Source: Allopusillimonas sp008369125 (lineage in GTDB: Bacteria; Pseudomonadota; Gammaproteobacteria; Burkholderiales; Burkholderiaceae_B). From it: 64,000 nt of DNA. Below the pieces are notes generated by a model. The model searched no databases. It saw nothing but the letters and a program-made list of their open reading frames with translations, and was not told the origin of the DNA. Positions 10,001 to 17,764 of the stretch are shown here, piece after piece; position 1 is the stretch's first letter; every line of letters starts with the position of its first letter. The stretch is from assembly GCF_008369125.1 (NCBI RefSeq), contig NZ_VOAY01000001.1, forward strand, positions 1,302,001 to 1,366,000. The letters run 5' to 3'. Position numbers and translations under genes: made by a program.

Positions 10001-13000
10001 ACAGTACCGAAGGCTGGACGCTGCACGCGTCGGCACGCATTTTGCAAGAGCCAGGCGCACTGTTATTAAATGATGGCCTGCTGGCCGTGCCTGAGCGTGC
10101 CGCAGATTGCTCGGCTGCACAGCACTACGCCATGGCGCGCGCTGTCGGGCTGGAGTATGGCGAGGCGTATCAGGCGGTTGAAGATATCTGGGCGTTAGAC
10201 GCGACCACTGTGCTGGCCTCGCTGGTTGTACCTGCCTGCATCGCCAATGAGGTTGAGCAAGGGCATTTGCACCCCGCCCTGCTTGATGCTGCCTTCCAGC
10301 TGGTTGTACAGCTACTTAAGACTGAAACACAGGCCGAGCGACCCGTTGCTATGGTGCCGGTCAAGGTTGAACGCTTGGCCTTGCGCACAGATGCTGGTGT
10401 GCCGCGCTATGTGCGCGCCCACATTACTACGCGCGGGCCTCGCTCGCTTAAGGCGGATTTCAGTCTGTATGACGCCGAAGGCCGACAGGTTGCCGCCCTG
10501 CGTGGTGCGCGATTCCGCAGCGTAATGTTGCAAAAGCACGCGGCTCTTGCTCTGGATTACCTGGATTACGTTCCGGTACCACGCCCTCTGGTACATGGCG
10601 ACGCGGTCTCCGTATGTGTGGATGAGAACGGGTTGGCGTTGGCCCAGGCACTGAGTGCTCTGGCCGCAAAAACGCACGATAGCGACGCTTATGCCCGTTA
10701 TGCGCACGAGCTGGATCCGCTGCTCGATAGTTTGGCGGCCCGCTATGCTTTGCGTGCGCTGACGGCGCTGGCCGATGACAACAGGTTGTTGAGCGCCACG
10801 ACGGTTGAAGCGCTGACTCGCACGGTGCCGCCTGCTGGCCCTGTACTCGACTTTTTGCTGGCGCAGGCCGTTCAGGCCGGCGAGGCAGACGTTGTTGAGG
10901 CTGGCTGGAAGCTGGCCGAGCCAGACGTTGACACCCCGCCCGAAGATATATGGAACGCCTTGCTGCGCGATTACCCAGACTATGCGCCGTTGATTTTTGC
11001 AGTGGGCCGCACGGGTACACACCTGGCTTCGCTGCTGGTGGGTGAAACCACCTGGGACGCCGTGCGTCCACGCGAGTTGTCAGGCGCGAGCATGTTGCGC
11101 CAGGTCGTGGGTGATGATCAGCAGGCGAGTTTGGCTGGTCTGCTGCATGATGCGATTAGCGCAACGCAGCGCGCATTGCCAGTCGGCAAGCGCCTGGGTG
11201 TGCTGGAAATCAGTACGGGTGAACCTCTGTTCGCGGCAGACTGCGGTGGGGTGGTAGATTTTGGCCAGACGGATTATGACTTTGCCAGCACCAATGCTGA
11301 CGCCATTGACGCCGCACACGGGTTGCAGGAGCAGTTTCCCGATTTAACGCTAACGCGTATTGATGGGTCTGGCGGCGGTCAAATGCAAACCGGGGCTGTA
11401 GCTGATCTGGTATTGCTGGCGGGCGATTTTGAATCTGCAGAGGCTGCACATGCCGCACTCGATTACGCCACGGCACGTAGCGCGCCGGACGCGCAGTTGC
11501 TGTTTATTGGCATGCATACCTCGTACTGGAACGACCTGGTGCTGGGCGGTACCCACGCTGAATCCGCCCCTGCAGGCGACGGTATCACTGGCCTGCAGCC
11601 CCCCGCCTTCTGGCAGGCGGCGTTGGCGCAGCACGGCTGGTCTGACGTTCAGGTACTGGAGTTTGCCGAGGGCATAGAGTCTGGTCCATATGTGCTGATG
11701 GCGCGTACGGCTATGACAACGCAATCTGTGTCCGGCACCGTGGCCCTTAGCACTACGCCTTCAACCTGGCTGGTGCTGGCCGACGAGCAAGGCCCATCCG
11801 CCCTGCTCGCTCATGCACTCGAGAGCCGTCTGACCGCGCAGCAGCAAAAGCTGGTGCTCATGCCTGCGCAAAACGCAGACTCGCTCGCAAGCCTGATCAA
11901 TGGGCTGTCCCACGACCAAGCACCGCTGGCGCACATTGTGCTACTGGCGGGCCTGGGCTGCGACAGCTCGCAAACCCATGGCTCCATCGTGCTGCAACAG
12001 ACAGATCGTTGCGCATTGGTCGCCGCAGCGGCGCAAGCCTGCGAAAGCACGGGCGCTACGCCAACGATATGGGTCATCGGCTCACAGGCGACGGCGGGCT
12101 TTATGCCTGTAGGCAACCCCAAGCATGACAGCCTTGATGCGCTAAGTGACGCCGCGGTATGGGGTTTTGCGCGCAGTCTTATGAACGAAGCCAGTGGCTT
12201 TGCCGTTCGGGCTGTGGATCTGCCTGCGCTGGCCGACGTCTCTGTTGATACGCTGGCAGGCTATCTGCTTGAAGAGTTCGGCGCCAATGATGCTGAGCAG
12301 GAAATCATCCGCACACCAGACGGCGCTCGTTTCGCGCCCCGTTTGCGGGAGCTTCCGGCACCGCAGCCCATCTCTGCAAGCATTTCCACTGGAAAAGACC
12401 AAGCTGCATCCGTTTCTACTGTCGCATCTGCTGCGACCTCTAAGTCAGTTGCAAGTGCGGGTGCGGCTGCGGGTACAGCCTTCACCGAGAACACTGAAAC
12501 ATCTTGCCGCCTGGGCTTTGAGTTTTCTGGTCAGCTACGCAATCTCCGTTGGGAAGCCGTGCGTCTGCCGGCACCGTCAGACGAAGAGCTGGAAGTTGAC
12601 GTGGAAGCCACAGGTCTTAACTTCCGCGATGTCATGTACACCATGGGCATGCTATCGGATGAGGCTGTGGAAAATGGCTATGCAGGCCCGTCTCTGGGCC
12701 TGGAGTTTGCTGGCACCGTGCGACGCGTTGGTGCGGGGGTTGCGGGCTTTAAGCCGGGTGACCGGGTACTGGGCTTTGGCCCGCACAGTTTTGGTACGCG
12801 CACGCTAACGCGTTCGGTTGCCGTGGCCCACGTGCCCGAGGGCATGAGCGCCGAAGCCGCCGCCACCATCCCCAGCACCTTCTTTACCGTGTATTACGCG
12901 CTTCAGCATCTGGCTCGGCTGGAGCCGGGCGAACGTATTCTTATCCATGGTGCCGCAGGCGGCGTTGGCATTGCTGCTATCCAGTTGGCGCGCCATATGG

Positions 13001-14772
13001 GTGCCGAGATTTACGTAACCGCCGGTTCGGATGAAAAGCGCGATTTCTTGCGCCTGCTGGGGCTAACGAATATTTATGATTCGCGCTCGCTGTCGTTTGC
13101 CGATGAAATTCTGGCAGACACGGGCGGTGAAGGCGTGGACGTGGTCATCAATTCGCTGGCTGGCGAGGCGATTAACCGCAATCTGCGTGTATTGAAGCCA
13201 TTTGGCCGCTTCCTGGAGCTGGGCAAGCGCGATTTCTATGAAAATACACGCATAGGCCTGCGGCCTTTCCGCAACAACATCAGCTATTTTGGCATTGACG
13301 CCGACCAGCTCATGCAGGTGCGACCCGACCTCACGCGGCGCTTGTTCCGCCAAATGGTTGAGCTTTTTGCCGAGGGCGCACTTACGCCGCTGCCTTTCAA
13401 AACGTTTGATGCCAATAATGTGATTGATGCGTTCCGCTATATGCAGCAGGCGCGGCAGATCGGCAAAATCGTGGTCACGTATCACCACCCGCTACGCCAG
13501 ATCCATCGTGCGCGTGCAGCAGTCGTACCCGGCCTGTCCTTGCCCGCCGACGCCAGCTATCTGGTAACGGGCGGTATGGGTGGCTTTGGCCTGCGTACGG
13601 CACAGTGGCTGGTGGAAAAAGGCGCACGCCATCTGGTCTTGCTAAGCCGTCGCGGTGCAACCACCGATGAAGCGCGCGAAGCCATTGCTGGCCTTGAGTC
13701 GCAAGGCGTACAAGTGCTTGCTGCTGCCTGCGACGTCACCAATAAGGCGCAACTGGCTGCCGTCATCAACGACGCGGCCGCGTCTATGCCCGTGCTTAAA
13801 GGCATTGTGCACGCGGCCACCGTCATTGACGATGGCCTGGTGCGCGGCATGACGCCTGAGCAGATTCAACGCGTGCTTGAGCCAAAGATGATGGGTGCCT
13901 TGCATCTGCATACGCTTACTCTTGACTTGCCGCTAGACTTTTTTGTGCTGTATTCCTCCGCCACGACAGTGTTCGGCAACCCCGGTCAAAGCAATTATGT
14001 CGCGGCCAATAGCTGGCTGGAAGCGCTGGCCGGCTATCGCCGTGGCCAGGGTCTACCTGCCACCTGCGCGCGCTGGGGTGCGATTGATGATGTGGGTTTT
14101 CTGGCCCGTAACGAAAAGATCAAAGAAACCCTGCAAAATCGTATGGGCGGCGCCGCTCTGCCCTCGGCAACGGCACTGAAGGCGCTCGAGCGCATGCTGC
14201 AAGCCAACCGTTCGGGTCTTGCCGTTATGGAATTCGATTGGCAGGCGCTGCAACGCTTTATGCCTGTGGCTGGCACACCCAAGTTCAGTGAGTTGGCACG
14301 CCGTTATAGCGGGCAGCAGCACGACGACGAAGGCGGCGAGCATTTTGCCGAGTTGCTTGAGACGCTGGACGAAGAATCACTGCAGTTGCACGTGCAAGAA
14401 GTCATCAAGGGTGAACTCAGCGATATTCTGCGTTTACCCGTGGCGCGCATTGATGCCAGCAAGTCGGTGTACGATATGGGCCTTGATTCACTATTAGGTG
14501 TTGAGTTGATGCTGGCTCTTGAAAGCCGTTTTGGTGTTCGCCTTCCTGTCATGACCCTGGGCGAAACCCCCACGATTGCAGGCCTGGCCGATAAACTGAT
14601 CAGTAAGCTGCGCGGCGACGAGCCTGCAGCCGATGAAGGTGGTGCGGTGCAAAAACAGGCGTCACACCTGCTTAATCAGCACGTGATGCGCATGAGCGAC
14701 GATGACATGCAGCAGTTCGCCGAAGACTTAGAATCCAACCTTACCGACGACAAACGCCGCATCATCCAATAA
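7015..14772 (+). CDS. wcbR: Fully reducing iterative type I polyketide synthase (KS-AT-DH-degenerate MT-ER-KR-ACP), WcbR-like
   Basis: A 2585-residue multidomain synthase expected to build a saturated or partly reduced acyl chain on its own carrier protein. Domains in order: ketosynthase (about 1-425; active Cys172 in DTACSSS, His motifs EAHGTGT and KSNMGHLE), acyltransferase (about 530-850; Ser624 in GHSVGE), dehydratase (about 900-1190; His926 in HAVGGAVLFP, Asp1091 in LLDAAF), a methyltransferase-like region (about 1350-1560) whose SAM motif has decayed to LEISTGEP, a structural ketoreductase half, enoylreductase (about 1835-2165; HGAAGGVG), ketoreductase (about 2178-2370; TGGMGGFG, Ser2315, Tyr2328) and acyl carrier (Ser2492 in GLDSLL). 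There is no thioesterase; the next gene, 4 bases away, encodes an oxoamine synthase that could release the chain. It matches, from memory, WcbR of the Burkholderia pseudomallei capsule I locus. Product not known. Confidence 0.95.
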   Translation: MGKRVAVVGMSFRLPDTDSANYWPDMLSGKDLVTHVDPRRWEPDAYLHPGKSHPGTSYTFAAGSIGDVSAFDPEFFGISPREAANMDPQQRLLLELCWEAIENAGVPPSHLQGSNTGVYVGISADDYLNRIVDDLGAADSSTATGNTSSIAANRLSYAFDLCGPSMAIDTACSSSLVAFHQACLSIVSGETSMAIAGGISLHLHPFGFIGFSKATMLSPNGRCRAFDADGDGYVRSEGGGLFLLKDYDLAVADGDRILAIVAGSAVNTDGNKTGLTVPKCTRQSDLMRVAMARAGISPDEIDYVEAHGTGTAVGDPIETRAIGMAMGMARSVGPLPIGSVKSNMGHLETASGVASLVKAIYSMHYRMVPATIGVKTPNPQIKLDDWNLQIVTENLPLKPKGRLTIGINSFGFGGANAHVLLQSADPHNSVIAGEPAYALRPAEVPVLVSARSDESLKGNAAALADFLRRFPKTDLYDVATHAALRREWHDKRAMVFATSVEDVVDALQAFADSETGEAPGVVTETALVNKKGPVFVYSGNGSQWEGMGPRLLKNPVFAKAIDEVDALFQPRAGYSLRDELLVNCKPGRYAHTDAAQPALFALQVGITQMLRARGVTPSAVVGHSVGEVAAAWACGALTLTQAVRVIFERSRLQETTKGHGQMTAAAISATAAAELLSQLPADTLACVAGYNSPNGCTLAGSPEGLSTVEQALAAKKVRFKRLDLDYAFHSPAMDPTEAELLQVLASLKPSTTSIPMMSTVTGQPITGEQLDATYWWQNIRFPVLFEQALDALVSDGSNLFVEIGPHAVLAGYVRDTLRGHDKEGRVLTTLKRRHDEPKLVFDAADKILLSGEASDWDGFFPVAGRFIALPHYVWQKDSYWHAVTPDAMGLLYRRKVHYLLGYPVAQHEGEWENQLDTLLYPTLADHAVGGAVLFPGAGFAEIFLACALQTYPGSYAEIEELDIANPLLLAAEPSKRVRTRREAHDGRMLIHSKPVNSTEGWTLHASARILQEPGALLLNDGLLAVPERAADCSAAQHYAMARAVGLEYGEAYQAVEDIWALDATTVLASLVVPACIANEVEQGHLHPALLDAAFQLVVQLLKTETQAERPVAMVPVKVERLALRTDAGVPRYVRAHITTRGPRSLKADFSLYDAEGRQVAALRGARFRSVMLQKHAALALDYLDYVPVPRPLVHGDAVSVCVDENGLALAQALSALAAKTHDSDAYARYAHELDPLLDSLAARYALRALTALADDNRLLSATTVEALTRTVPPAGPVLDFLLAQAVQAGEADVVEAGWKLAEPDVDTPPEDIWNALLRDYPDYAPLIFAVGRTGTHLASLLVGETTWDAVRPRELSGASMLRQVVGDDQQASLAGLLHDAISATQRALPVGKRLGVLEISTGEPLFAADCGGVVDFGQTDYDFASTNADAIDAAHGLQEQFPDLTLTRIDGSGGGQMQTGAVADLVLLAGDFESAEAAHAALDYATARSAPDAQLLFIGMHTSYWNDLVLGGTHAESAPAGDGITGLQPPAFWQAALAQHGWSDVQVLEFAEGIESGPYVLMARTAMTTQSVSGTVALSTTPSTWLVLADEQGPSALLAHALESRLTAQQQKLVLMPAQNADSLASLINGLSHDQAPLAHIVLLAGLGCDSSQTHGSIVLQQTDRCALVAAAAQACESTGATPTIWVIGSQATAGFMPVGNPKHDSLDALSDAAVWGFARSLMNEASGFAVRAVDLPALADVSVDTLAGYLLEEFGANDAEQEIIRTPDGARFAPRLRELPAPQPISASISTGKDQAASVSTVASAATSKSVASAGAAAGTAFTENTETSCRLGFEFSGQLRNLRWEAVRLPAPSDEELEVDVEATGLNFRDVMYTMGMLSDEAVENGYAGPSLGLEFAGTVRRVGAGVAGFKPGDRVLGFGPHSFGTRTLTRSVAVAHVPEGMSAEAAATIPSTFFTVYYALQHLARLEPGERILIHGAAGGVGIAAIQLARHMGAEIYVTAGSDEKRDFLRLLGLTNIYDSRSLSFADEILADTGGEGVDVVINSLAGEAINRNLRVLKPFGRFLELGKRDFYENTRIGLRPFRNNISYFGIDADQLMQVRPDLTRRLFRQMVELFAEGALTPLPFKTFDANNVIDAFRYMQQARQIGKIVVTYHHPLRQIHRARAAVVPGLSLPADASYLVTGGMGGFGLRTAQWLVEKGARHLVLLSRRGATTDEAREAIAGLESQGVQVLAAACDVTNKAQLAAVINDAAASMPVLKGIVHAATVIDDGLVRGMTPEQIQRVLEPKMMGALHLHTLTLDLPLDFFVLYSSATTVFGNPGQSNYVAANSWLEALAGYRRGQGLPATCARWGAIDDVGFLARNEKIKETLQNRMGGAALPSATALKALERMLQANRSGLAVMEFDWQALQRFMPVAGTPKFSELARRYSGQQHDDEGGEHFAELLETLDEESLQLHVQEVIKGELSDILRLPVARIDASKSVYDMGLDSLLGVELMLALESRFGVRLPVMTLGETPTIAGLADKLISKLRGDEPAADEGGAVQKQASHLLNQHVMRMSDDDMQQFAEDLESNLTDDKRRIIQ

Positions 14773-14776
14773 AAGC

Positions 14777-16309
14777 ATGGACATCAAAAAAGCAAAGCCC
14801 GGCGGCTTGACGGCTCAGCTGAAGAATAAGCTCATCCAGCAAGCGCTGGAGCGCAGACTAAAGCAAGCCGGCCTGGCCACAGACTGGGCGACGGCCTCTG
14901 GCTCTGTACCCGAGCGTCACGAACACGCTGATGACGATTCGTCACATGACGGCGGTAGCCATGGCGCAAGCAGTGGTTCTGCGGCCAACGCACGTACCGG
15001 ACATGGTTCACAACGCGGTGCCAACACGACCAAAAACGGTTCTGGGCCGTTTGGTACTACACCTGCACGGGCTCGGGCCAAGCGTAAGCCAGGCAAGCCC
15101 GGTGATACTGTTCCCGAAGAGTTTTACCGTTTTCATCTGATGCCGGGCTACCAGCAATTGCGCATTCTGAATGAAGGCGGTGCGCGCATGAATCTTTCTA
15201 GCCCTTTTTTCAAGGTGCATGAGGGCCAGGGCGGCAACGAAACTCGGGTTGGCGAGCGAACTTACATCAACTATGCCAGCTATGACTACCTGGGAATGTC
15301 CTCAGACCAGGCGGTTCAAGAGGCGGCCAAAGCTGCCATTGACCGCTACGGTACATCCGTGTCGGCCAGCCGTGTGGTGGCTGGCGAGCGCCCTATACAT
15401 CGCGAGCTCGAACAGGCCATTGCCGACGTCTACGATGCCGAGGCTGCGGTGGTGTTCGTCAGCGGGCACGCCACCAATGTGTCCGTCATAGGCCAATTGT
15501 TTGGCCCGCGAGACCTGGTCTTGCACGATGAGCTCATCCACAACAGTGTGCTCATGGGCATTAAGCTGTCTGGCGCGCATCGCCTGCCGTTTGCGCACAA
15601 TGACTGGGAAGCGCTGGACGAAGTCCTATCACGCCAACGCCATGAGTTTGAACGCGTGCTTATCGTGGTAGAAGGTTTGTACGGCATGGACGGCGACATC
15701 CCTGACCTGCCGCGTTTTATCGAGGTCAAGAACCGTCACCGCGCGTTCTTGATGGTAGACGAGGCCCACTCGTTCGGCGTGTTGGGTGAGCGAGGTTACG
15801 GCCTGCGTGAGTACTTTAACCTGGCCGGTAAAGACGTTGATATCTGGATGGGCACCTTCAGCAAGGCGCTGGCAGGCTGTGGCGGCTATATCGCCGGCGA
15901 AGCCGCACTGGTTGAACACCTTAAGTTTTTGGCCCCAGGCTTTTTGTACAGCGTGGGCATGGCCCCTACCCTGGCCGCTGCATCACTAACGGCCTTGCGC
16001 CGCATGCAGCAAGAACCGCAGCGCGTTCACGATTTACAAAAACGCGCCGCCTACTTTTTGCAGCAAGCCCGCGCCGCCGGTGTAGACACGGGTTTTAGCA
16101 TGGGCATGGCGGTAATCCCTGTTATTACGGGCAGCACGGTGTCAGCGTTAAAGCTGTCAGAAGCCCTTTTTGACGCCGGCATAAACGTACTACCCATCCT
16201 GTACCCCGCCGTCCCCGAAAAAGCCGCCCGCTTGCGTTTCTTCATGAGCTGTCGGCACACGATAGAGCAAATCGACTATACGATTGCGACGTTGAAGAAA
16301 GTGATCTAA
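14777..16309 (+). CDS. wcbT: PLP-dependent alpha-oxoamine synthase (BioF/KBL/SPT family), WcbT-like, with long N-terminal extension
   Basis: A 510-residue enzyme. The last ~390 residues are a class II aminotransferase-fold alpha-oxoamine synthase, the family that joins an acyl thioester to an amino acid with loss of CO2 (8-amino-7-oxononanoate, 5-aminolevulinate, serine palmitoyltransferase). Landmarks are NYASYDYLG, GTSVSASRVVAGERPIHRELE, the PLP aspartate in VDEAHSFGVLG, and the PLP lysine K363 in GTFSKALAGCGGY. The first ~115 residues are unusual: a basic amphipathic start, then a Gly/Ser/His/Asp-rich low-complexity stretch and a basic linker, possibly for docking to the synthase. The start lies 4 bases after the synthase stop, so the two are translationally linked. 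Likely job (inference): release the polyketide chain from the ACP as an alpha-amino ketone, as in sphingoid-base synthesis. Confidence 0.9.
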   Translation: MDIKKAKPGGLTAQLKNKLIQQALERRLKQAGLATDWATASGSVPERHEHADDDSSHDGGSHGASSGSAANARTGHGSQRGANTTKNGSGPFGTTPARARAKRKPGKPGDTVPEEFYRFHLMPGYQQLRILNEGGARMNLSSPFFKVHEGQGGNETRVGERTYINYASYDYLGMSSDQAVQEAAKAAIDRYGTSVSASRVVAGERPIHRELEQAIADVYDAEAAVVFVSGHATNVSVIGQLFGPRDLVLHDELIHNSVLMGIKLSGAHRLPFAHNDWEALDEVLSRQRHEFERVLIVVEGLYGMDGDIPDLPRFIEVKNRHRAFLMVDEAHSFGVLGERGYGLREYFNLAGKDVDIWMGTFSKALAGCGGYIAGEAALVEHLKFLAPGFLYSVGMAPTLAAASLTALRRMQQEPQRVHDLQKRAAYFLQQARAAGVDTGFSMGMAVIPVITGSTVSALKLSEALFDAGINVLPILYPAVPEKAARLRFFMSCRHTIEQIDYTIATLKKVI

Positions 16310-16310
16310 C

Positions 16311-16335
16311 AAAAGCGGGCCGCTTGTGCTTTTTT
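16311..16335 (+). terminator. Possible terminator after the PKS-oxoamine synthase operon
   Basis: Right after the oxoamine synthase stop, AAAAGC (16311-16316) can pair with GCTTTT (from 16328) around an 11-base loop that itself contains a smaller GC pairing, and a T run follows to 16335. The stem is short, so this is tentative. Confidence 0.4.
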
Positions 16336-16487
16336 AACGGATGCCAGTGCGCGGTTGAGAAAATAGACTGCGCCGGGGGTACTTAGCAAGAATTTATCTG
16401 AGCGCGGTTATTTAGCCAAGATGAAAACCACCTCGATCTGAGGCGGCTATGCTGTATGCAAGGGGCAGGATTAGCGGCACGGACTTA

Positions 16488-17504
16488 CTACAAGAATACG
16501 TCTTCGACCCGCTGGGCCGTTACTACGTTGCATATCCAGCGTTCAAGATCACCAGCATCAGCTTTTTTAATCTTCATATCAGCCCACTCGGGCAGCATTT
16601 CAAACTTTATTTTGATCTGTGCCCGCAGCATATCGTGCACGCCCTCTCTGCGACCTTCTTCTCGGCCTTTTTGCAAACCTAGCTGCATACCTTGTTTAAT
16701 TCCGTTTCGCTCAAAGCTCGTGATGAAGGTCATATTGAGATCCTTTTTGAGTGATTGTATTTCTTGATAAAAAATTTCCTGAAAGTGGGCGGGCAAGACT
16801 AAAAACCAGTCGATAATCCGCGCGAGCTGCTGCATATCATGCGGCGCATAGGAAAGCTGAGAAAGAAAACGAAAAAGCCTGATTTTGGCATCAACCCTGG
16901 GCGCGCCCTTACGGTGCTTTTCGGCTAAAAGCTGCGCCATAACCACCATCGTAAATGAGTTTTCTTGCGCAGATTTTTCGAGATAATCCCACAATTTGAA
17001 CCAGTGGCGCAAGTGCACGACGGGGAACCGAAAATGGGTACGGCATCCATGAAATTCACGCACATACTCCATGAATGGCCTCCCGCCTTGGCTCGCAGTA
17101 AGGACGCATAAACTAAAGAGCTCTCCAGGTTTTTGCAAGCTTTTGCATGTATCCGCATGATCTTGCAAGTGACGGTCAAAGATGCGACGAACGTAGTCGT
17201 ACACACGCAGTGGGGTTCGATTTCGTAGGCGGCGACCCACGCGGCCGCTTTGTACTTCAACGTGCACGAATACTGACACTGGGGACGTGCCATTTGTCTG
17301 TATTGCTGCGAGCGCGTCGACATAGCGACGCCCCGATTTGCCACGTCCAGACGAGGCCTGAAATTCTTTATCGAGAAAAACAGGTGGATGCGACTAATCG
17401 ATTACGGCGTGTAGCGTTGGTGCAAATAAAGCAACGAAACCATCAAAATAATGCGCAAGCGCTTCCTTCCAAGGGCTGTCATAATCGCAGGGAGTGTCGG
17501 CCAT
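16488..17504 (-). pseudogene. Rpn/PD-(D/E)XK-family nuclease gene with an in-frame nonsense codon
   Basis: The minus-strand frame from the ATG at 17504 (MADTPCDYDSPWKEALAHYF...) runs 339 codons without frameshift to 16488 but contains a TAG at 17394-17396. The homologous, intact gene at 31571-32602 has Trp there (LIDWSVAPVFLD against VID-stop-SHPPVFLD), so one TGG to TAG change explains the break. A GTG at 17279 could restart translation, but the product would lack the first nuclease half. The family (recombination-promoting nuclease / putative transposase) carries a PD-(D/E)XK core, seen here as FLDKEFQ and FVHVEVQS, a Pro/Arg-rich middle, and a C-terminal KGREEGRREG coiled segment. It lies between the plus-strand synthase operon and the minus-strand capsule genes. 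Confidence 0.8.
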
Positions 17505-17764
17505 TTGATCTGCTCTGGGTAGACCAAAGCGAGCACTTTAAGCCTGATCTTCCGTCTCCAACAGACGTAATTTCCGAAGGTAACATCATGGAAGCGCTGA
17601 GCCGTTCCAGGCACTTTACCGGCAGTTTCTGGCTGAAAGCTGTTGAGACTAATCCTGTAGCGGCGAGCGGTGCGTGTTCGATTGTGCGCGTCTGAGCTTT
17701 GTTTTCATGGATCTTGGAGCTGAATAATATAAGCAGCGCCGTCGAGTACGCGGCGACTATTTGC

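Noticed and set aside
8509..11022. Long minus-strand frames (243 and 236 codons) inside the polyketide synthase gene
   Set aside because: Antisense shadows of a gene with all synthase domains intact; compositions are unlike proteins.
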